From Lysinibacillus sphaericus OT4b.31 (GTDB taxonomy: Bacteria; Bacillota; Bacilli; Bacillales_A; Planococcaceae): DNA of 64,000 bases. Shown piece after piece: positions 1 to 10,100 of the stretch. The first letter of the stretch is position 1. Every line of letters begins with the position of its first letter. The position numbers and the translations under genes were made by a program. The stretch spans positions 251,629 through 315,628 of the forward strand of contig NZ_KB933398.1 of assembly GCF_000392615.1 (NCBI RefSeq), read 5' to 3'. The notes under the pieces are model-generated. The model was not told the origin of the DNA and did not search any database. It saw only the letters and a list, made by a program, of their open reading frames with translations.

Positions 1-16
1 AAGGGAGTTGAGTAGA

Positions 17-1249
17 ATGGCCATTGAGCACACTTTTTTACCGGTTTTATTGGGCGATGAAATGAATGCTTACGGCATGGCACGAGCATTTTACGAGTCC
101 TATGGCGTTAAACCACTCGCATTAAATCATACGAACAAAGCCAAAATTCAACACAGTGATTTACTTACTTTTCGTGAAGTGCCAAGACTACATATCGAAG
201 AACGATTTGTTGTTGCTTTACAAGCGATAGCTGATGAATTTGCAGAAAAAAAACTGCTATTGCTGGCCTGCGATGAATTTTATGTGAAGAAAATTGTCCA
301 TCATAAGGAGGAACTGTCACAGTTTTTTATCATTCCTTATGTGGATGCTTCACTTGCAAATCAGCTACTGACACGTGAAAGTATGTACCAACTATGCGCG
401 GAATTCGGCTTCGATTACCCAAGCTTGCATGTATGTACGGTGAATGACTATGAGCAATATGATATGCCCTTTGAGTATCCAGTTGTTATCAAGCCAATGA
501 ATATGATGAAATATGCTGCATGTATTTTCCCTGGTAAGAAAAAAGTATATATTGCACATGATAAGGAAGAAAAGGATGCCATTTTCCACGCAATTTATAA
601 AGAATCTGCGTACCGTGATGATTTAATGATTCAACAGTATATTCCAGGTGATGATGCCAATATGCGTGTTGTAAATGCTTATGTTGGACAAGATCGTAAA
701 GTTAAATTACTATCTGTAGGAAACCCTATTTTAGAAGAACATTCGCCCGATGGTATCGGTCGCTATGTTGCCATTATGACAACCTATGACAAAGCGTTGA
801 TGGAACTTGTAAAGACATTTCTTGAAACAATTCACTTCCAAGGCTTTGCAACGTTCGATATGAAATTTGATGAACGTGACGGTCAATACAAACTGTTAAG
901 TATTGAATTACATAATGAACTTTCGAATTATTATGTGACAGCAAGTGGCTATAATTTAATGCAGTATGTAGCGGATGATTTCATTCGCGATAGTAAACAG
1001 CAACTAACATACGTGCAAAATAAGCATCTTTGGACGATTGTGCCTAACGGTGTATTATTTAAATATGTATTAAACGAACAACTAGTGATTGAAGCGAAGA
1101 GTCTTATTCGCCAAGGCTTAGCGACCGATTCTATTTTTAATTATAAGGATATGAATGCGAAACGTTGGTTGAATGTAACGCTCGATAATTTAAACTTTTA
1201 TCGTAAGTATAAGAAATATTTTAACAACAAAGGTCTGTCGAACTCATGA
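17..1249 (+). CDS. ATP-grasp ligase, probable D-aspartate ligase for the peptidoglycan cross-bridge
   Basis: A 410-aa cytosolic ATP-grasp carboxylate-amine ligase. The central part (about residues 120-330) has the ATP-grasp layout: a lysine-containing strand (VVIKPMN), then the QQYIPGDD segment, and late acidic metal-binding strands (FDMKFDE, SIELHNELSNYY). The closest known type is the D-aspartate ligase that adds D-Asp to the side chain of L-Lys in peptidoglycan precursors (Enterococcus faecium Aslfm), which is also followed by an aspartate racemase gene. Here the stop overlaps a racemase start as ATGA, so the two are translationally coupled. The start is the ATG at 17, 9 nt after AAGGGAG; a TTG at 8 abuts that ribosome site and is unlikely. 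Substrate is inferred from family, partner gene and the Lys-D-Asp wall of Lysinibacillus; another amino-acid ligase remains possible. Confidence 0.8.
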   Translation: MAIEHTFLPVLLGDEMNAYGMARAFYESYGVKPLALNHTNKAKIQHSDLLTFREVPRLHIEERFVVALQAIADEFAEKKLLLLACDEFYVKKIVHHKEELSQFFIIPYVDASLANQLLTRESMYQLCAEFGFDYPSLHVCTVNDYEQYDMPFEYPVVIKPMNMMKYAACIFPGKKKVYIAHDKEEKDAIFHAIYKESAYRDDLMIQQYIPGDDANMRVVNAYVGQDRKVKLLSVGNPILEEHSPDGIGRYVAIMTTYDKALMELVKTFLETIHFQGFATFDMKFDERDGQYKLLSIELHNELSNYYVTASGYNLMQYVADDFIRDSKQQLTYVQNKHLWTIVPNGVLFKYVLNEQLVIEAKSLIRQGLATDSIFNYKDMNAKRWLNVTLDNLNFYRKYKKYFNNKGLSNS

Positions 1250-1947
1250 AAAAACAAACTTTAGGTATTATTGGTGGCGTTGGTCCACTAGCAACAATGT
1301 TTATCGGTGAAATGATTGTAAGACGTACAAAGGCTATCAAGGATCAGGAACATGTACATACAATTATCGATAATGACACAAATATTCCTGATCGTACGGC
1401 TTTTATTTTAGATAATACAAAGCAAAATCCAGTTCCAGTCTTAATTGAGGATGCCAAAAAACTAGCTTCTGTTGGAGCAGACATGATTGCTATTCCATGT
1501 AATACTGCGCATACTTTTTATGATGAATTAGCACAAGGCTCTCCAGTACCTGTGTTACATATGATTCGTGAAACGGCCAAGCGCGCGCATGAATTAGGAG
1601 CGAAGCGAGTCGGTATTCTAGCGACAACAGGTACGTTAACATCTCGTATGTATCAGGATGCACTTGAGAACTATGGCATTACGCCCGTTGTACCAGATGA
1701 TGCCATGAAAGAAAAAGTCATGATGATTATTTACGATTATGTAAAGGCTGGTAAGGATGTCACCAAAGAACAGTGGCAACCAATTGAAGAGGCGATGCTT
1801 GCACTTGATTGCGACCGTATTGTTTTAGGGTGTACAGAGCTGTCCATCGTCAATCGAGATTTAAAATTAAACGACAAATATATAGATTCACTAATTGTTT
1901 TAGCTGAGTGTGCTATTTTAGCATGTGGCTATGAATTAGTGCGTTAA
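1246..1947 (+). CDS. Aspartate/glutamate racemase family protein, probable aspartate racemase
   Basis: A 233-aa PLP-independent amino-acid racemase. The two catalytic cysteines of the family are visible: Cys85 in AIPCNTAH and Cys196 in LGCTELS. The N-terminal GIIGGVGPLAT block is typical of the aspartate racemase branch, not MurI. It interconverts L- and D-aspartate and would supply D-Asp to the ligase encoded just upstream, whose stop overlaps this start as ATGA. The pair is followed by a hairpin terminator, so it ends the transcription unit. Aspartate as substrate is inferred from context; glutamate cannot be excluded by sequence alone. Confidence 0.85.
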   Translation: MKKQTLGIIGGVGPLATMFIGEMIVRRTKAIKDQEHVHTIIDNDTNIPDRTAFILDNTKQNPVPVLIEDAKKLASVGADMIAIPCNTAHTFYDELAQGSPVPVLHMIRETAKRAHELGAKRVGILATTGTLTSRMYQDALENYGITPVVPDDAMKEKVMMIIYDYVKAGKDVTKEQWQPIEEAMLALDCDRIVLGCTELSIVNRDLKLNDKYIDSLIVLAECAILACGYELVR

Positions 1948-1952
1948 CATTT

Positions 1953-1983
1953 GGCTCACCTGTTGGTAATAGGTGAGCCTTTC
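1953..1983 (+). terminator. Rho-independent terminator after the ligase/racemase pair
   Basis: A 9-bp perfect stem (GGCTCACCT at 1953-1961, AGGTGAGCC at 1971-1979) with a short T run follows the racemase stop. Confidence 0.75.
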
Positions 1984-2161
1984 ACTTCGACAAGTAAGTT
2001 TGTAGTTGCGAAAACGATAGTCAGCAATGGACATTTAATGTTGAGAATGCTCCGCATCAGATACAATGCTATCGAGGTATAATAGATATACAGAAGGAAA
2101 ATGCTTGTACAGGGCTAGTATGTTAAACTAGTGTCAAGCAGGATAAAAGGTGGGAATTGAC

Positions 2162-3310
2162 ATGTCAGTAATAAATTTATTAAATGAAGGTCTACAAGCA
2201 AAATGGAATTTCGAAGAGCCAATGAAAATTCAAGATGAAATGATTCCAGCAATGCTTGATGGCAAAGATATTGTAGCTGAATCGCCAACAGGCTCTGGGA
2301 AAACATTAGCCTATGTGTTGCCTTTATTAAACAAGGTAAATGGAACGAAAAAACAAACACAAGGACTTATTGTTGCCCCATCTCAGGAATTAGCGATGCA
2401 AATCGTGGAAGTTATTCGCGAATGGACAGCTGGTACTGATATTACAGTTCAACAACTAATAGGCGGTGCAAACTCGGCGCGTCAAATCGAAAAACTGAAG
2501 AAAAAACCGACAATTGTTGTTGGTACACCAGGCCGTCTAAATGAATTAGCACGTGCGGGTAAATTAAAACTTAAAGAAATTGAAACGGTAATTTTAGACG
2601 AATGTGATCAGTTACTAAGCCGTGAATATCGTGTAGTAGTAAAATCCTTTATCGAAGCCTCAGCCTACGGTCGTCAGGTAGTTGTCGTTTCAGCCACAAT
2701 TACAGAGGAGATTGAATTAGTGGCTAGCCGTATGATGTTTGAGCCATTACGCTTCAAAATTAAACCTGAAGATATGGTAAAGTTCGGCAAAGTTGTACAT
2801 TCATTTGTGAAGGTAGAAGAACGCGATAAAACTGATTTCCTGCGCCGTTTATCCCATACGGATGGCTTACGTGCACTGGCCTTTGTCAACAATATTGACC
2901 AATTACTCATGAAGGAAACTAAGTTACAATACCGTGCTGCACCGATTGTGACACTACATTCTGACATGAAAAAAGAAGAACGTAAAAAGGCATTAGATGC
3001 ATTCCGTAAAGGAGATGCTCGTATTTTAATTGCCACTGATATAGCGGCACGTGGTTTAGATATCGCAGGTTTAACACATGTTATTCATGTTGACGTGCCA
3101 CGCACGATTGAGCAATATTTGCATCGATCTGGTCGTACAGGACGTGCAGGTGCTGATGGCGAAGTCTTAACATTATTATCGTACCACGATGAAAAAACCT
3201 ATAAAAAGTGGACACGCGAAGTTGCTGGTAAGCCAGTTCAAAAGGTATGGCATGACGGTGAACTAGTAGAAGGTAATTCAAAAACTATTGGACAAAAACG
3301 AGGGAAATAA
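2162..3310 (+). CDS. DEAD-box ATP-dependent RNA helicase (YfmL-like)
   Basis: A 382-aa superfamily 2 RNA helicase. Motif I is SPTGSGKT (residues 41-48), motif Ia VAPSQELA, motif Ib GTPGRL, motif II DECD (146-149, a DEAD variant), motif III SAT (177-179), and motif VI HRSGRTGRAG near the C-terminus. It is short, with almost no C-terminal extension, matching the size of B. subtilis YfmL, which acts in large ribosomal subunit assembly and growth in the cold. The yfm gene neighbourhood also fits. The ATG at 2162 is preferred, about 8 nt after AAAGGTGG; a GTG at 2150 lies inside that site. A TATAAT at 2078-2083 may be its promoter -10 element. Confidence 0.85.
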   Translation: MSVINLLNEGLQAKWNFEEPMKIQDEMIPAMLDGKDIVAESPTGSGKTLAYVLPLLNKVNGTKKQTQGLIVAPSQELAMQIVEVIREWTAGTDITVQQLIGGANSARQIEKLKKKPTIVVGTPGRLNELARAGKLKLKEIETVILDECDQLLSREYRVVVKSFIEASAYGRQVVVVSATITEEIELVASRMMFEPLRFKIKPEDMVKFGKVVHSFVKVEERDKTDFLRRLSHTDGLRALAFVNNIDQLLMKETKLQYRAAPIVTLHSDMKKEERKKALDAFRKGDARILIATDIAARGLDIAGLTHVIHVDVPRTIEQYLHRSGRTGRAGADGEVLTLLSYHDEKTYKKWTREVAGKPVQKVWHDGELVEGNSKTIGQKRGK

Positions 3311-3311
3311 T

Positions 3312-4541
3312 ATGACTTTTGATGAGAAATTACAAGCATATGCAGAGCTTGCCGTAAAAGTTGGCGTCAATATTCAACCAGGTCAATATCTATTAGTGAA
3401 CACATCTGTGGATGCATTAGACTTTGCTCGTTTAGTGGTAAAAGAGGCCTATAAAGCCGGAGCAGGTCGTGTTCATGTTAATTTTTCAGATGGTGTAATG
3501 GACCGTGCCTATTTCGAACATGCCTCAGACGAAGAGTTAAATCGTTATCCAGAGTGGATAGTCAAAATGCGCGATGAGCTAATCGAGCGTAAAGGCGCAC
3601 TTTTATGGATTGACGCTGCAGATCCAGATCTTTTAACAGGTATTCCGGCAGATCGTTTGGCAACACAACAAAAAGTAGCAGGTGCTGCACTGAAAAACTA
3701 TCGAAATGCTGTGATGAAAGATTTAATCGCTTGGTCTATCGTAGCAGTACCATCTCCAAAATGGGCAGCAAAGGTATTCCCAAATTTAGTTGCAGAAGAG
3801 CAAGTATCTGCGCTGTGGGAAGCTATTTTTAAAACAGTGCACATCGGTGAGGGGAACGCAGTTGAAAATTGGCGTTCACACGTGGCAAATTTAGAATCCC
3901 GAGCAACTTTATTGAACAGTAAAAAATATACAAAGCTTCATTATACAGCACCGGGTACAGATTTAACGATTGCTTTAGCACCTCAGCATAAATGGCTTAC
4001 TGGTGGAAGTAAAACACCTGATGATACGGTATTCATTGCCAATATGCCGACAGAAGAGGTTTATACATTGCCGATGAAGCAAGGGGTTAATGGGTTTGTC
4101 AGCAATACTAAACCATTAGTTTATCAAGGCAATATTATTGATGGCTTCAAGCTTACTTTTGAAGAGGGGAAAATTATCAAGGCTGAAGCACAAACTGGTC
4201 ATGATTTATTGCAAGAGCTTATTGCGGTGGATGAAGGTTCGTGCTATTTAGGCGAAGTAGCACTTGTACCATATGAGTCACCTATTTCAGCATCAGAGAT
4301 TTTATATTTCAATACTTTGTTCGATGAAAATGCTTCAAACCATCTAGCTATTGGTGAAGCATATCCAACTTGCCTAGAAGGTGGAAGAGATTTAGAAAAC
4401 GGACAGCTTGAAGCATTAGGCGCCAATATTTCTATGACGCATGAGGATTTTATGATTGGTAGTGGCGAAATGGATATTGACGGAATTTTACCTGATGGTA
4501 CGGTAGAACCGATTTTCCGTAAAGGTAGCTGGGCAATTTAA
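3312..4541 (+). CDS. Aminopeptidase, M29 family (AmpS/AmpII type)
   Basis: A 409-aa metallo-aminopeptidase that removes N-terminal residues from peptides. The conserved C-terminal metal-binding regions are visible: MPTEEVYT, VDEGSCYLGEVALVP, FDENASNHLAIG and THEDFMIGSGEMDIDGI. The start is the ATG at 3312, 6 nt after GAGGGA and 1 nt after the helicase stop; a TTG at 3288 lies inside the helicase gene and has no ribosome site. Length is normal for the family (about 410 aa). A clear paralogue lies on the minus strand at 16723-17958. The tight spacing suggests co-transcription with the helicase, a linkage with no obvious functional reason. Confidence 0.92.
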   Translation: MTFDEKLQAYAELAVKVGVNIQPGQYLLVNTSVDALDFARLVVKEAYKAGAGRVHVNFSDGVMDRAYFEHASDEELNRYPEWIVKMRDELIERKGALLWIDAADPDLLTGIPADRLATQQKVAGAALKNYRNAVMKDLIAWSIVAVPSPKWAAKVFPNLVAEEQVSALWEAIFKTVHIGEGNAVENWRSHVANLESRATLLNSKKYTKLHYTAPGTDLTIALAPQHKWLTGGSKTPDDTVFIANMPTEEVYTLPMKQGVNGFVSNTKPLVYQGNIIDGFKLTFEEGKIIKAEAQTGHDLLQELIAVDEGSCYLGEVALVPYESPISASEILYFNTLFDENASNHLAIGEAYPTCLEGGRDLENGQLEALGANISMTHEDFMIGSGEMDIDGILPDGTVEPIFRKGSWAI

Positions 4542-4584
4542 CAACAATTAATATGCCTAAGTTGAATAAATAGGAGATGAGCAG

Positions 4585-5502
4585 ATGAAACGACTACTGG
4601 GTTTAATAAGTGTAACCTTGCTTACAATCACATTAGGTGTTTCATCTGCATTTGCACAGGCTGAAAATTATGTGGCAATTGGAGATTCATTAGCCGCAGG
4701 TCAAACACCCTATCAGGAAATTGATACTGGCTACAGTGATTTGATTGCAATGAGACTCGGACTAATTGGTCAAATAGGTCATTATACAAAAGAGCTTGCG
4801 TTTCCAGGCTTTACAACGATGGATGTATTGCAGCGAGTAAAATCTGCTGAGGCGAGTGAGTTATTAGCGAATGCAACGCTCATTACCATTTCCGCAGGTG
4901 CCAATGACTTACTACGTCTTGTGCAAGTGAATCCAACTGCAGGCACACTGACATTTTCTCAGCTCCAGACAGATTACGCATTAAATACAGCCCGAAAAAA
5001 TATGGAAGAAATTTTAGCTGAGTTGAAAACGCGTGCACCACATGCAAAAGTCTATGTGATGGGTTACTATTTTGCCTATCCGACTGTGCATGCCTCTCAA
5101 AAAGAAGGAACGAATGAACAACTGCTCAAGTTAAATACAATTTTACAGCAGCAAGCACAGCAGGCTGGAGCGGTATATATAAACGTGTATGATGCTTTTG
5201 GATTGCAGGCAACGAACTACTTACCGAATATCTCAGATGTACATCCGAATTTCGAAGGTTATCGTCAAATGGCGAATGCCTTTTTGAAAACTTATAGTGG
5301 CAGTGATATGTTAGCGATATCATCTGAAGAATTACCAAAGCCTAATCCAATGACATTTGAAGAAATAGTAAAAAAGCAAGCAAAAGTCAAACAGAGACCT
5401 GATGAATCGACACAAGAGTCAGTTGCTACCGTGCGTCGTATTCAAGGCTTTAACGGGTATGTATCCTTTCTCGAAAAAGCAAGAGAGCTTCAGTATAGTT
5501 AA
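4585..5502 (+). CDS. Secreted SGNH/GDSL hydrolase
   Basis: A 305-aa exported esterase/lipase-like hydrolase. Residues 1-24 form a signal peptide with a cleavage site after SAFA. Block I is GDSLAAG with the nucleophile serine near residue 35, block III is GAND (105-108), and block V is DVHPN with the catalytic Asp and His near residue 217. The C-terminal ~70 residues are charged and lie outside the catalytic fold. A good GGAGATGA ribosome site precedes the ATG. The natural substrate (acyl ester, O-acetylated glycan or lipid) cannot be read from sequence. It lies 43 bp after the aminopeptidase stop and is closed by the terminator at 5534-5567. Confidence 0.88.
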   Translation: MKRLLGLISVTLLTITLGVSSAFAQAENYVAIGDSLAAGQTPYQEIDTGYSDLIAMRLGLIGQIGHYTKELAFPGFTTMDVLQRVKSAEASELLANATLITISAGANDLLRLVQVNPTAGTLTFSQLQTDYALNTARKNMEEILAELKTRAPHAKVYVMGYYFAYPTVHASQKEGTNEQLLKLNTILQQQAQQAGAVYINVYDAFGLQATNYLPNISDVHPNFEGYRQMANAFLKTYSGSDMLAISSEELPKPNPMTFEEIVKKQAKVKQRPDESTQESVATVRRIQGFNGYVSFLEKARELQYS

Positions 5503-5533
5503 TGGGTTCACATTAAGCTAGAATATCGAAGGA

Positions 5534-5568
5534 AAAGGAGTTGTCTCAATGGTGAGACAACTCCTTTC
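5534..5568 (+). terminator. Strong hairpin terminator after the SGNH hydrolase
   Basis: A perfect 15-bp inverted repeat (5534-5548 and 5553-5567) with a 4-nt loop ATGG. The T run is short (TTT). The loop holds the ATG that opens a spurious long frame running into sbcD. Confidence 0.75.
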
Positions 5569-5612
5569 TGCGCAAATGCCAAGCATCAGGGGCAAAAGAG
5601 TGCTGGACGTGC

Positions 5613-5864
5613 ATCGCTCAGGTAGAAGAGTTTACCGCTCAGGAGAAGGTGAGTATCGCTCAGATAGTTGGTCGTACCGCTCAGGAGAAGGTGAGTATCG
5701 CTCAGGTAGAGGAGCGCACCGCTCGGGTGAAGAAGAGTATCGCTCAGGTAGAGGAGTTTACTGCTCGGGCAAAGGCAAATATTGCTCAGGTAGTTGTTCA
5801 TACCGCTCAGGCGAAGGTGTTCACCGATTGGGTAGAGGGACGCACCGCTCAGGGAAGCGAGTTC
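5613..5864. repeat. Tandem array of twelve 21-bp units before sbcD
   Basis: Twelve consecutive degenerate 21-bp units each begin AYCGCTCAGG or a close variant. Odd and even units differ in their second half (TAGAGGAG-type versus GAGAAGGTG-type), giving a 42-bp higher-order period. Because 21 is a multiple of 3, at least two forward frames stay open, giving heptads such as YRSGEGE and SIAQVEE. The reverse strand is open too. No ribosome site matches these frames; the only upstream ATG sits in a terminator loop. It is probably non-coding repeat DNA. It ends 83 bp before the sbcD start. Confidence 0.85.
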
Positions 5865-5947
5865 AACCTGCAGACAACCACAGAAGCAAGAATGTACGTT
5901 CCTCTGCAAGGCATGATAAAATAGAAAAAAGACAGGAGGCGCAACGG

Positions 5948-7105
5948 ATGAAACTATTCCATACAGCAGATTGGCATTTAGGGAAGCTTGTGCAGGGTGT
6001 GTACATGACTGAGGACCAACACTATATTTTACAGCAATTTATGCAGGCCATTGATGAGGAAAAGCCCGATGCAATTATTGTAGCGGGTGATTTATACGAC
6101 CGCTCAATGCCGCCTGTAGAAGCAGTTAATTTACTAAATGATGTGTTTGCAGAGATTGTACTTGAAAAGAAAATACCTGTGTTAGCGGTTGCTGGGAACC
6201 ATGATAGTGCAGGTCGATTGAATTTTGGAAGTCGGTTAATGCGTGATAGTGGGTTACATATAGTTGGGCAATTTACGAAAAATTACGCTCCAATTGTGTT
6301 AACAGATCAATTTGGTGAGGTGCATTTTCACCTTGTACCATTTGCAGAGCCTGCAGCAGTGCGGACGATTTTAGCAGATGATACGATTCAGTCACATCAA
6401 GATGCGCTACAAAAAATCATTGAGCGCATCACCCAAACAATGGATACAACAAAACGCAATATCTTCATTGGACATGCCTTTGTAACCAAATACGGCAATG
6501 AGGAAGAAAACACGAGTGATTCGGAACGTCCACTATCAATAGGGGGCTCGGATTGTGTAAATGCATCACTATTTGAACAGTTCAACTATACTGCGCTGGG
6601 CCATTTACATAAGGCACATTTTGTACGAAATGAAACGATTCGATATGCCGGCTCACCATTGAAATATTCGTTATCAGAGCACTTACATGAAAAGGGCTAC
6701 TTAATTGTTGAGTTAGATGAAGCAGGACTAATAACTGTAGAAAAACGCAAGCTTGTAGCAAGACGTGATTTACGTGTGGTCGAGGGCTTGATGGATGATT
6801 TATTAAAGTTAACACCTAGTGAAGATTATGTTTTTGTTCGCTTAACAGATGATATGCCCGTTGCTTCACCTATGGAACGTATTCGTACTGTGTTTCCGCA
6901 TGCACTGCATATAGAACGTAAGGCGGTACGTGAGGAATTATCGCAGGAAATTCAAGCGATTGAGACGGAGAAAGTAGAAGACATCGACTTATTTCGTGCG
7001 TTTTATGCAGATTTATATAGTGAGCAGCCAAATCGAGAAACCGAGCGTTTATTTACAGAAATGCTCCAGGATATTCTTGAAGAGGAACGGGAGGCTGTAA
7101 AATGA
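5948..7105 (+). CDS. sbcD: Exonuclease SbcCD, nuclease subunit SbcD
   Basis: A 385-aa Mre11-type calcineurin-fold nuclease that works with SbcC on DNA hairpins and double-strand ends. Metal and active-site motifs appear in order: FHTADWHLGK, VAGDLYDRS, AGNHDSAGR, and the later GHLHKAH. The ATG at 5948 follows AGGAGG at 5934-5939 with normal spacing, and the protein then begins MKLFHTADWHLG, as SbcD proteins do. A longer in-frame start at 5549 would add 133 residues of repeat translation and is rejected. The stop overlaps the sbcC start as ATGA, so the two subunits are coupled. Confidence 0.95.
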   Translation: MKLFHTADWHLGKLVQGVYMTEDQHYILQQFMQAIDEEKPDAIIVAGDLYDRSMPPVEAVNLLNDVFAEIVLEKKIPVLAVAGNHDSAGRLNFGSRLMRDSGLHIVGQFTKNYAPIVLTDQFGEVHFHLVPFAEPAAVRTILADDTIQSHQDALQKIIERITQTMDTTKRNIFIGHAFVTKYGNEEENTSDSERPLSIGGSDCVNASLFEQFNYTALGHLHKAHFVRNETIRYAGSPLKYSLSEHLHEKGYLIVELDEAGLITVEKRKLVARRDLRVVEGLMDDLLKLTPSEDYVFVRLTDDMPVASPMERIRTVFPHALHIERKAVREELSQEIQAIETEKVEDIDLFRAFYADLYSEQPNRETERLFTEMLQDILEEEREAVK

Positions 7106-10100
7106 AGCCCTTAAAGTTAACCATTACTGCATTCGGCCCATATAAAAATACGGAAGTCATTGATTTTCAACAGCTTGGTGAACACCGTTTGTTTGCCATT
7201 TCAGGGAAAACAGGCGCTGGGAAAACAACAATTTTTGATGCTATTTGTTATGCACTTTACGGTTCTGGCAGTGGTGAAGATCGCCAGGATACCGCTATGC
7301 TCAGAAGCGGATTTGCTGAAGATGATGTGTATACAGCTGTAGAACTCGTTTTTGAAATGCATGGGAAAACGTATCAAATTTTGCGTCAACCTGGTCATAT
7401 AAAAGCAAAAAATAAAAGTGTCACGGGTAAGAAAGTTGAGTTGGCTCATGTCAAAGAGGGTCAACTTGACTTTAGTATTGTAGAAAAACAACAGACCAAT
7501 GAAGTAGATAAAAAGCTACAGGAAATTGTAGGTTTAACGAAAGATCAGTTTAGCCAAATTGTCATGCTCCCTCAAGGTGAATTTCGTAAGCTTTTAACAT
7601 CAGATTCTACGAATAAAGAAGCAATTTTACGCAAAATTTTTAAAACGGATCGCTTCGGTGACATAACAAAAAAACTTGATGCAAAACGTAAGGAAGCTGA
7701 AAAAGATTTAGAACGCGCTAAGCAACTAAAAGAACATTTACTGGGTCAGATTGCTGGTGCACTGCCACAACGTTCATCAGCATTATTTACTTGCATTGCA
7801 AATAACACGGAAAACATGCATCAACTAATGACTGCGCTAGAGGAGGAGCAAACCTTCTATAGAGAAAGTATACAGGTTGAACAGCAGCGTTATAATGAGG
7901 CTTATAATCACCATCAAAAGGAGCAAGAACATTATAGTATGGCGAAGGCGCTCAATGAGCAATTTGAAGAGCATGCTAGTCGTCAAGAACGGCTGAAGAC
8001 ACTAGAGCAACAGCAAGATGTCTATGATGCCAAAGTACAAGAGATTAAATATGCTGAGCAAGCAGAGCGCCTTGTTATGTTTGAACAACAGTGTAAGGAC
8101 CTACGAACTGAGCAAAATCGTAAAGAACAAACCTATCAGCAAGCAACTATAAATATGCAAACAATTGAGGCACAATATAAAGTAGCACAAGAATCATTTG
8201 ACGAAGAAGAAGCCCGAGAACCGGAACGTCAGCAAGTCTTACAGCAAGAATTGAAGCTACAGGCACTACTGCCGACATTTGAAGCGTTTGAAGGTAATCG
8301 TCAGCAATTACAAATAGATGAGCAAGGCGTCGGAACAGCCAAGCGAGCGGTAGCTGATAATCTGACAATTTTACAACAGCAACAAAATCAACTACAGTAT
8401 GTAACTGAAAAAATCGAACAATACGAAGAACAAGTGGCGCCATTTGCCGACTATTTACAACAGCTTCCCAAGCTCCGTGAACAAGTGGCATTATTAGCAC
8501 AAGTAGAGAAATATGAGAGAGCGGTTGCATCAGCAGAACAGGCTGTTTACGTAGCGGATCACCAATATCAAGATAATAAGCAGACGCTGCAACAGTTAGA
8601 ACAACAATGGATTGCGAGTCAGGCAAGGATTTTGGCAGCACAACTCAAAGAGGGAGATCCGTGCCCAGTGTGTGGGAGTACGACACATCAAATAACACAT
8701 AATGAGCAATTAGAGACAATTGAGGAAGCACAATTAGAGTTATTACGAGCGAAGTCCAAGACGGATGAACGTACGTATTTTGAAAAAGAGGCAACATTAA
8801 AATCAGCAAAGATCCTTCTTCAAGAGGCAATAGAACAAATCGATGCTAATCATATCTCTCAAGGTCAACAAACAGAACTAAACGCTGCGTTACAACATGT
8901 CGAGAAGCAGGTCGCTCTGTTAAAAGTGGTTAATGATCAGCTGGCTGTCTCACGAAATGAGCAAAAGAGTCAACGTGAAAGAACAGAGCAGCTACAAGAG
9001 AAACAAACAAAGCTAGAGCACTATTTAGCTGAACAGCAGAAGGCGTTAACAAAACAACAGGTAATTGTGGAAGAGCAACAAAAGCACATTCCTGAAAACC
9101 TTGAAACATTACAGGCGTTAAAGCAGGCTATCGCTGACATTGGGGTACAAAAAAATGCCTTACAAACAGCTTGGCAGGCTAGTCAGCAAAATTTACAATC
9201 TGCAAAGGAAGCGGCGAGTAATGCGGTAATGGCTGAGGAACTAGCAAAAAAAGCATATGAGGAGATTCAAGTTAGTCTCAACGAAAAACGTGAACAATTT
9301 TCAATAAGTATGAAAGAGGCGGGCTTTGAAAGTTATCAAGCGTATGATGCGGCAAAGCGTAGCATGATGGAAATGGAAACTTTGCGTAAAGCTTGTAGCG
9401 ATTATGTTTTGCAGCTACACACATTACAAATTCAAATTGCAGAAGGCACCAAGCAGCTTAATGGGAAAGAGAAGAAGAATTTAGCACTATTAGAGGATTC
9501 GTTAGAGAGGCTTCGTGAGACGTACGAGGAAGCATTTAATACATTGCAACGGACGAAAGGTTTTGCACAGGCTTGCGGTGACTTTAAAGTGAAAGTAAAA
9601 GAAACGGCTGAAGAAATACAATTGCTTGAAAAAGAAGCTGGGCGTGTCAAGGAGCTCCATGCTCTATTGAATGGGCAGAATGTAAAAAAGCTTTCCTTTG
9701 AGCGCTATATTCAAATAAACTATTTAGACAAAATTACAGCAGCAGCAAATATTCGTCTGTACCATTTATCGAATGGGCAGTTTGAGCTTCGACGATCAGA
9801 TCGATTAGAGAAGCACGCTAAACAAAGTGGGCTTGGTCTAGATGTGTACGATGCCTATACCGATCAAATTCGTGATGTCAAAACATTATCTGGTGGAGAA
9901 AAATTTAATGCCTCTTTAAGTCTTGCGCTTGGAATGGCAGATGTCATTCAAAGCTTTCAGGGGAATATTCGAATCGATACAATGTTTATTGACGAAGGTT
10001 TTGGTTCGCTTGATGAGGAAGCACTGAATAAGGCGATTGACACACTGATTGATCTACAAGAATCAGGTCGTATGATTGGCGTTATTTCGCATGTAGCTGA

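Noticed and set aside
5613..5864. CRISPR array
   Set aside because: Units are contiguous 21-mers with no constant repeat/unique spacer pattern, and no cas genes are present. The same holds for 28874-28957.
5649..5924. 91-aa heptad protein in another frame of the array
   Set aside because: Open only because the repeat period is a multiple of three; no ribosome site.
5549..5947. 133-codon N-terminal extension of SbcD
   Set aside because: It starts in a terminator loop and translates the 21-bp array; the ATG at 5948 has AGGAGG and gives the standard SbcD start.
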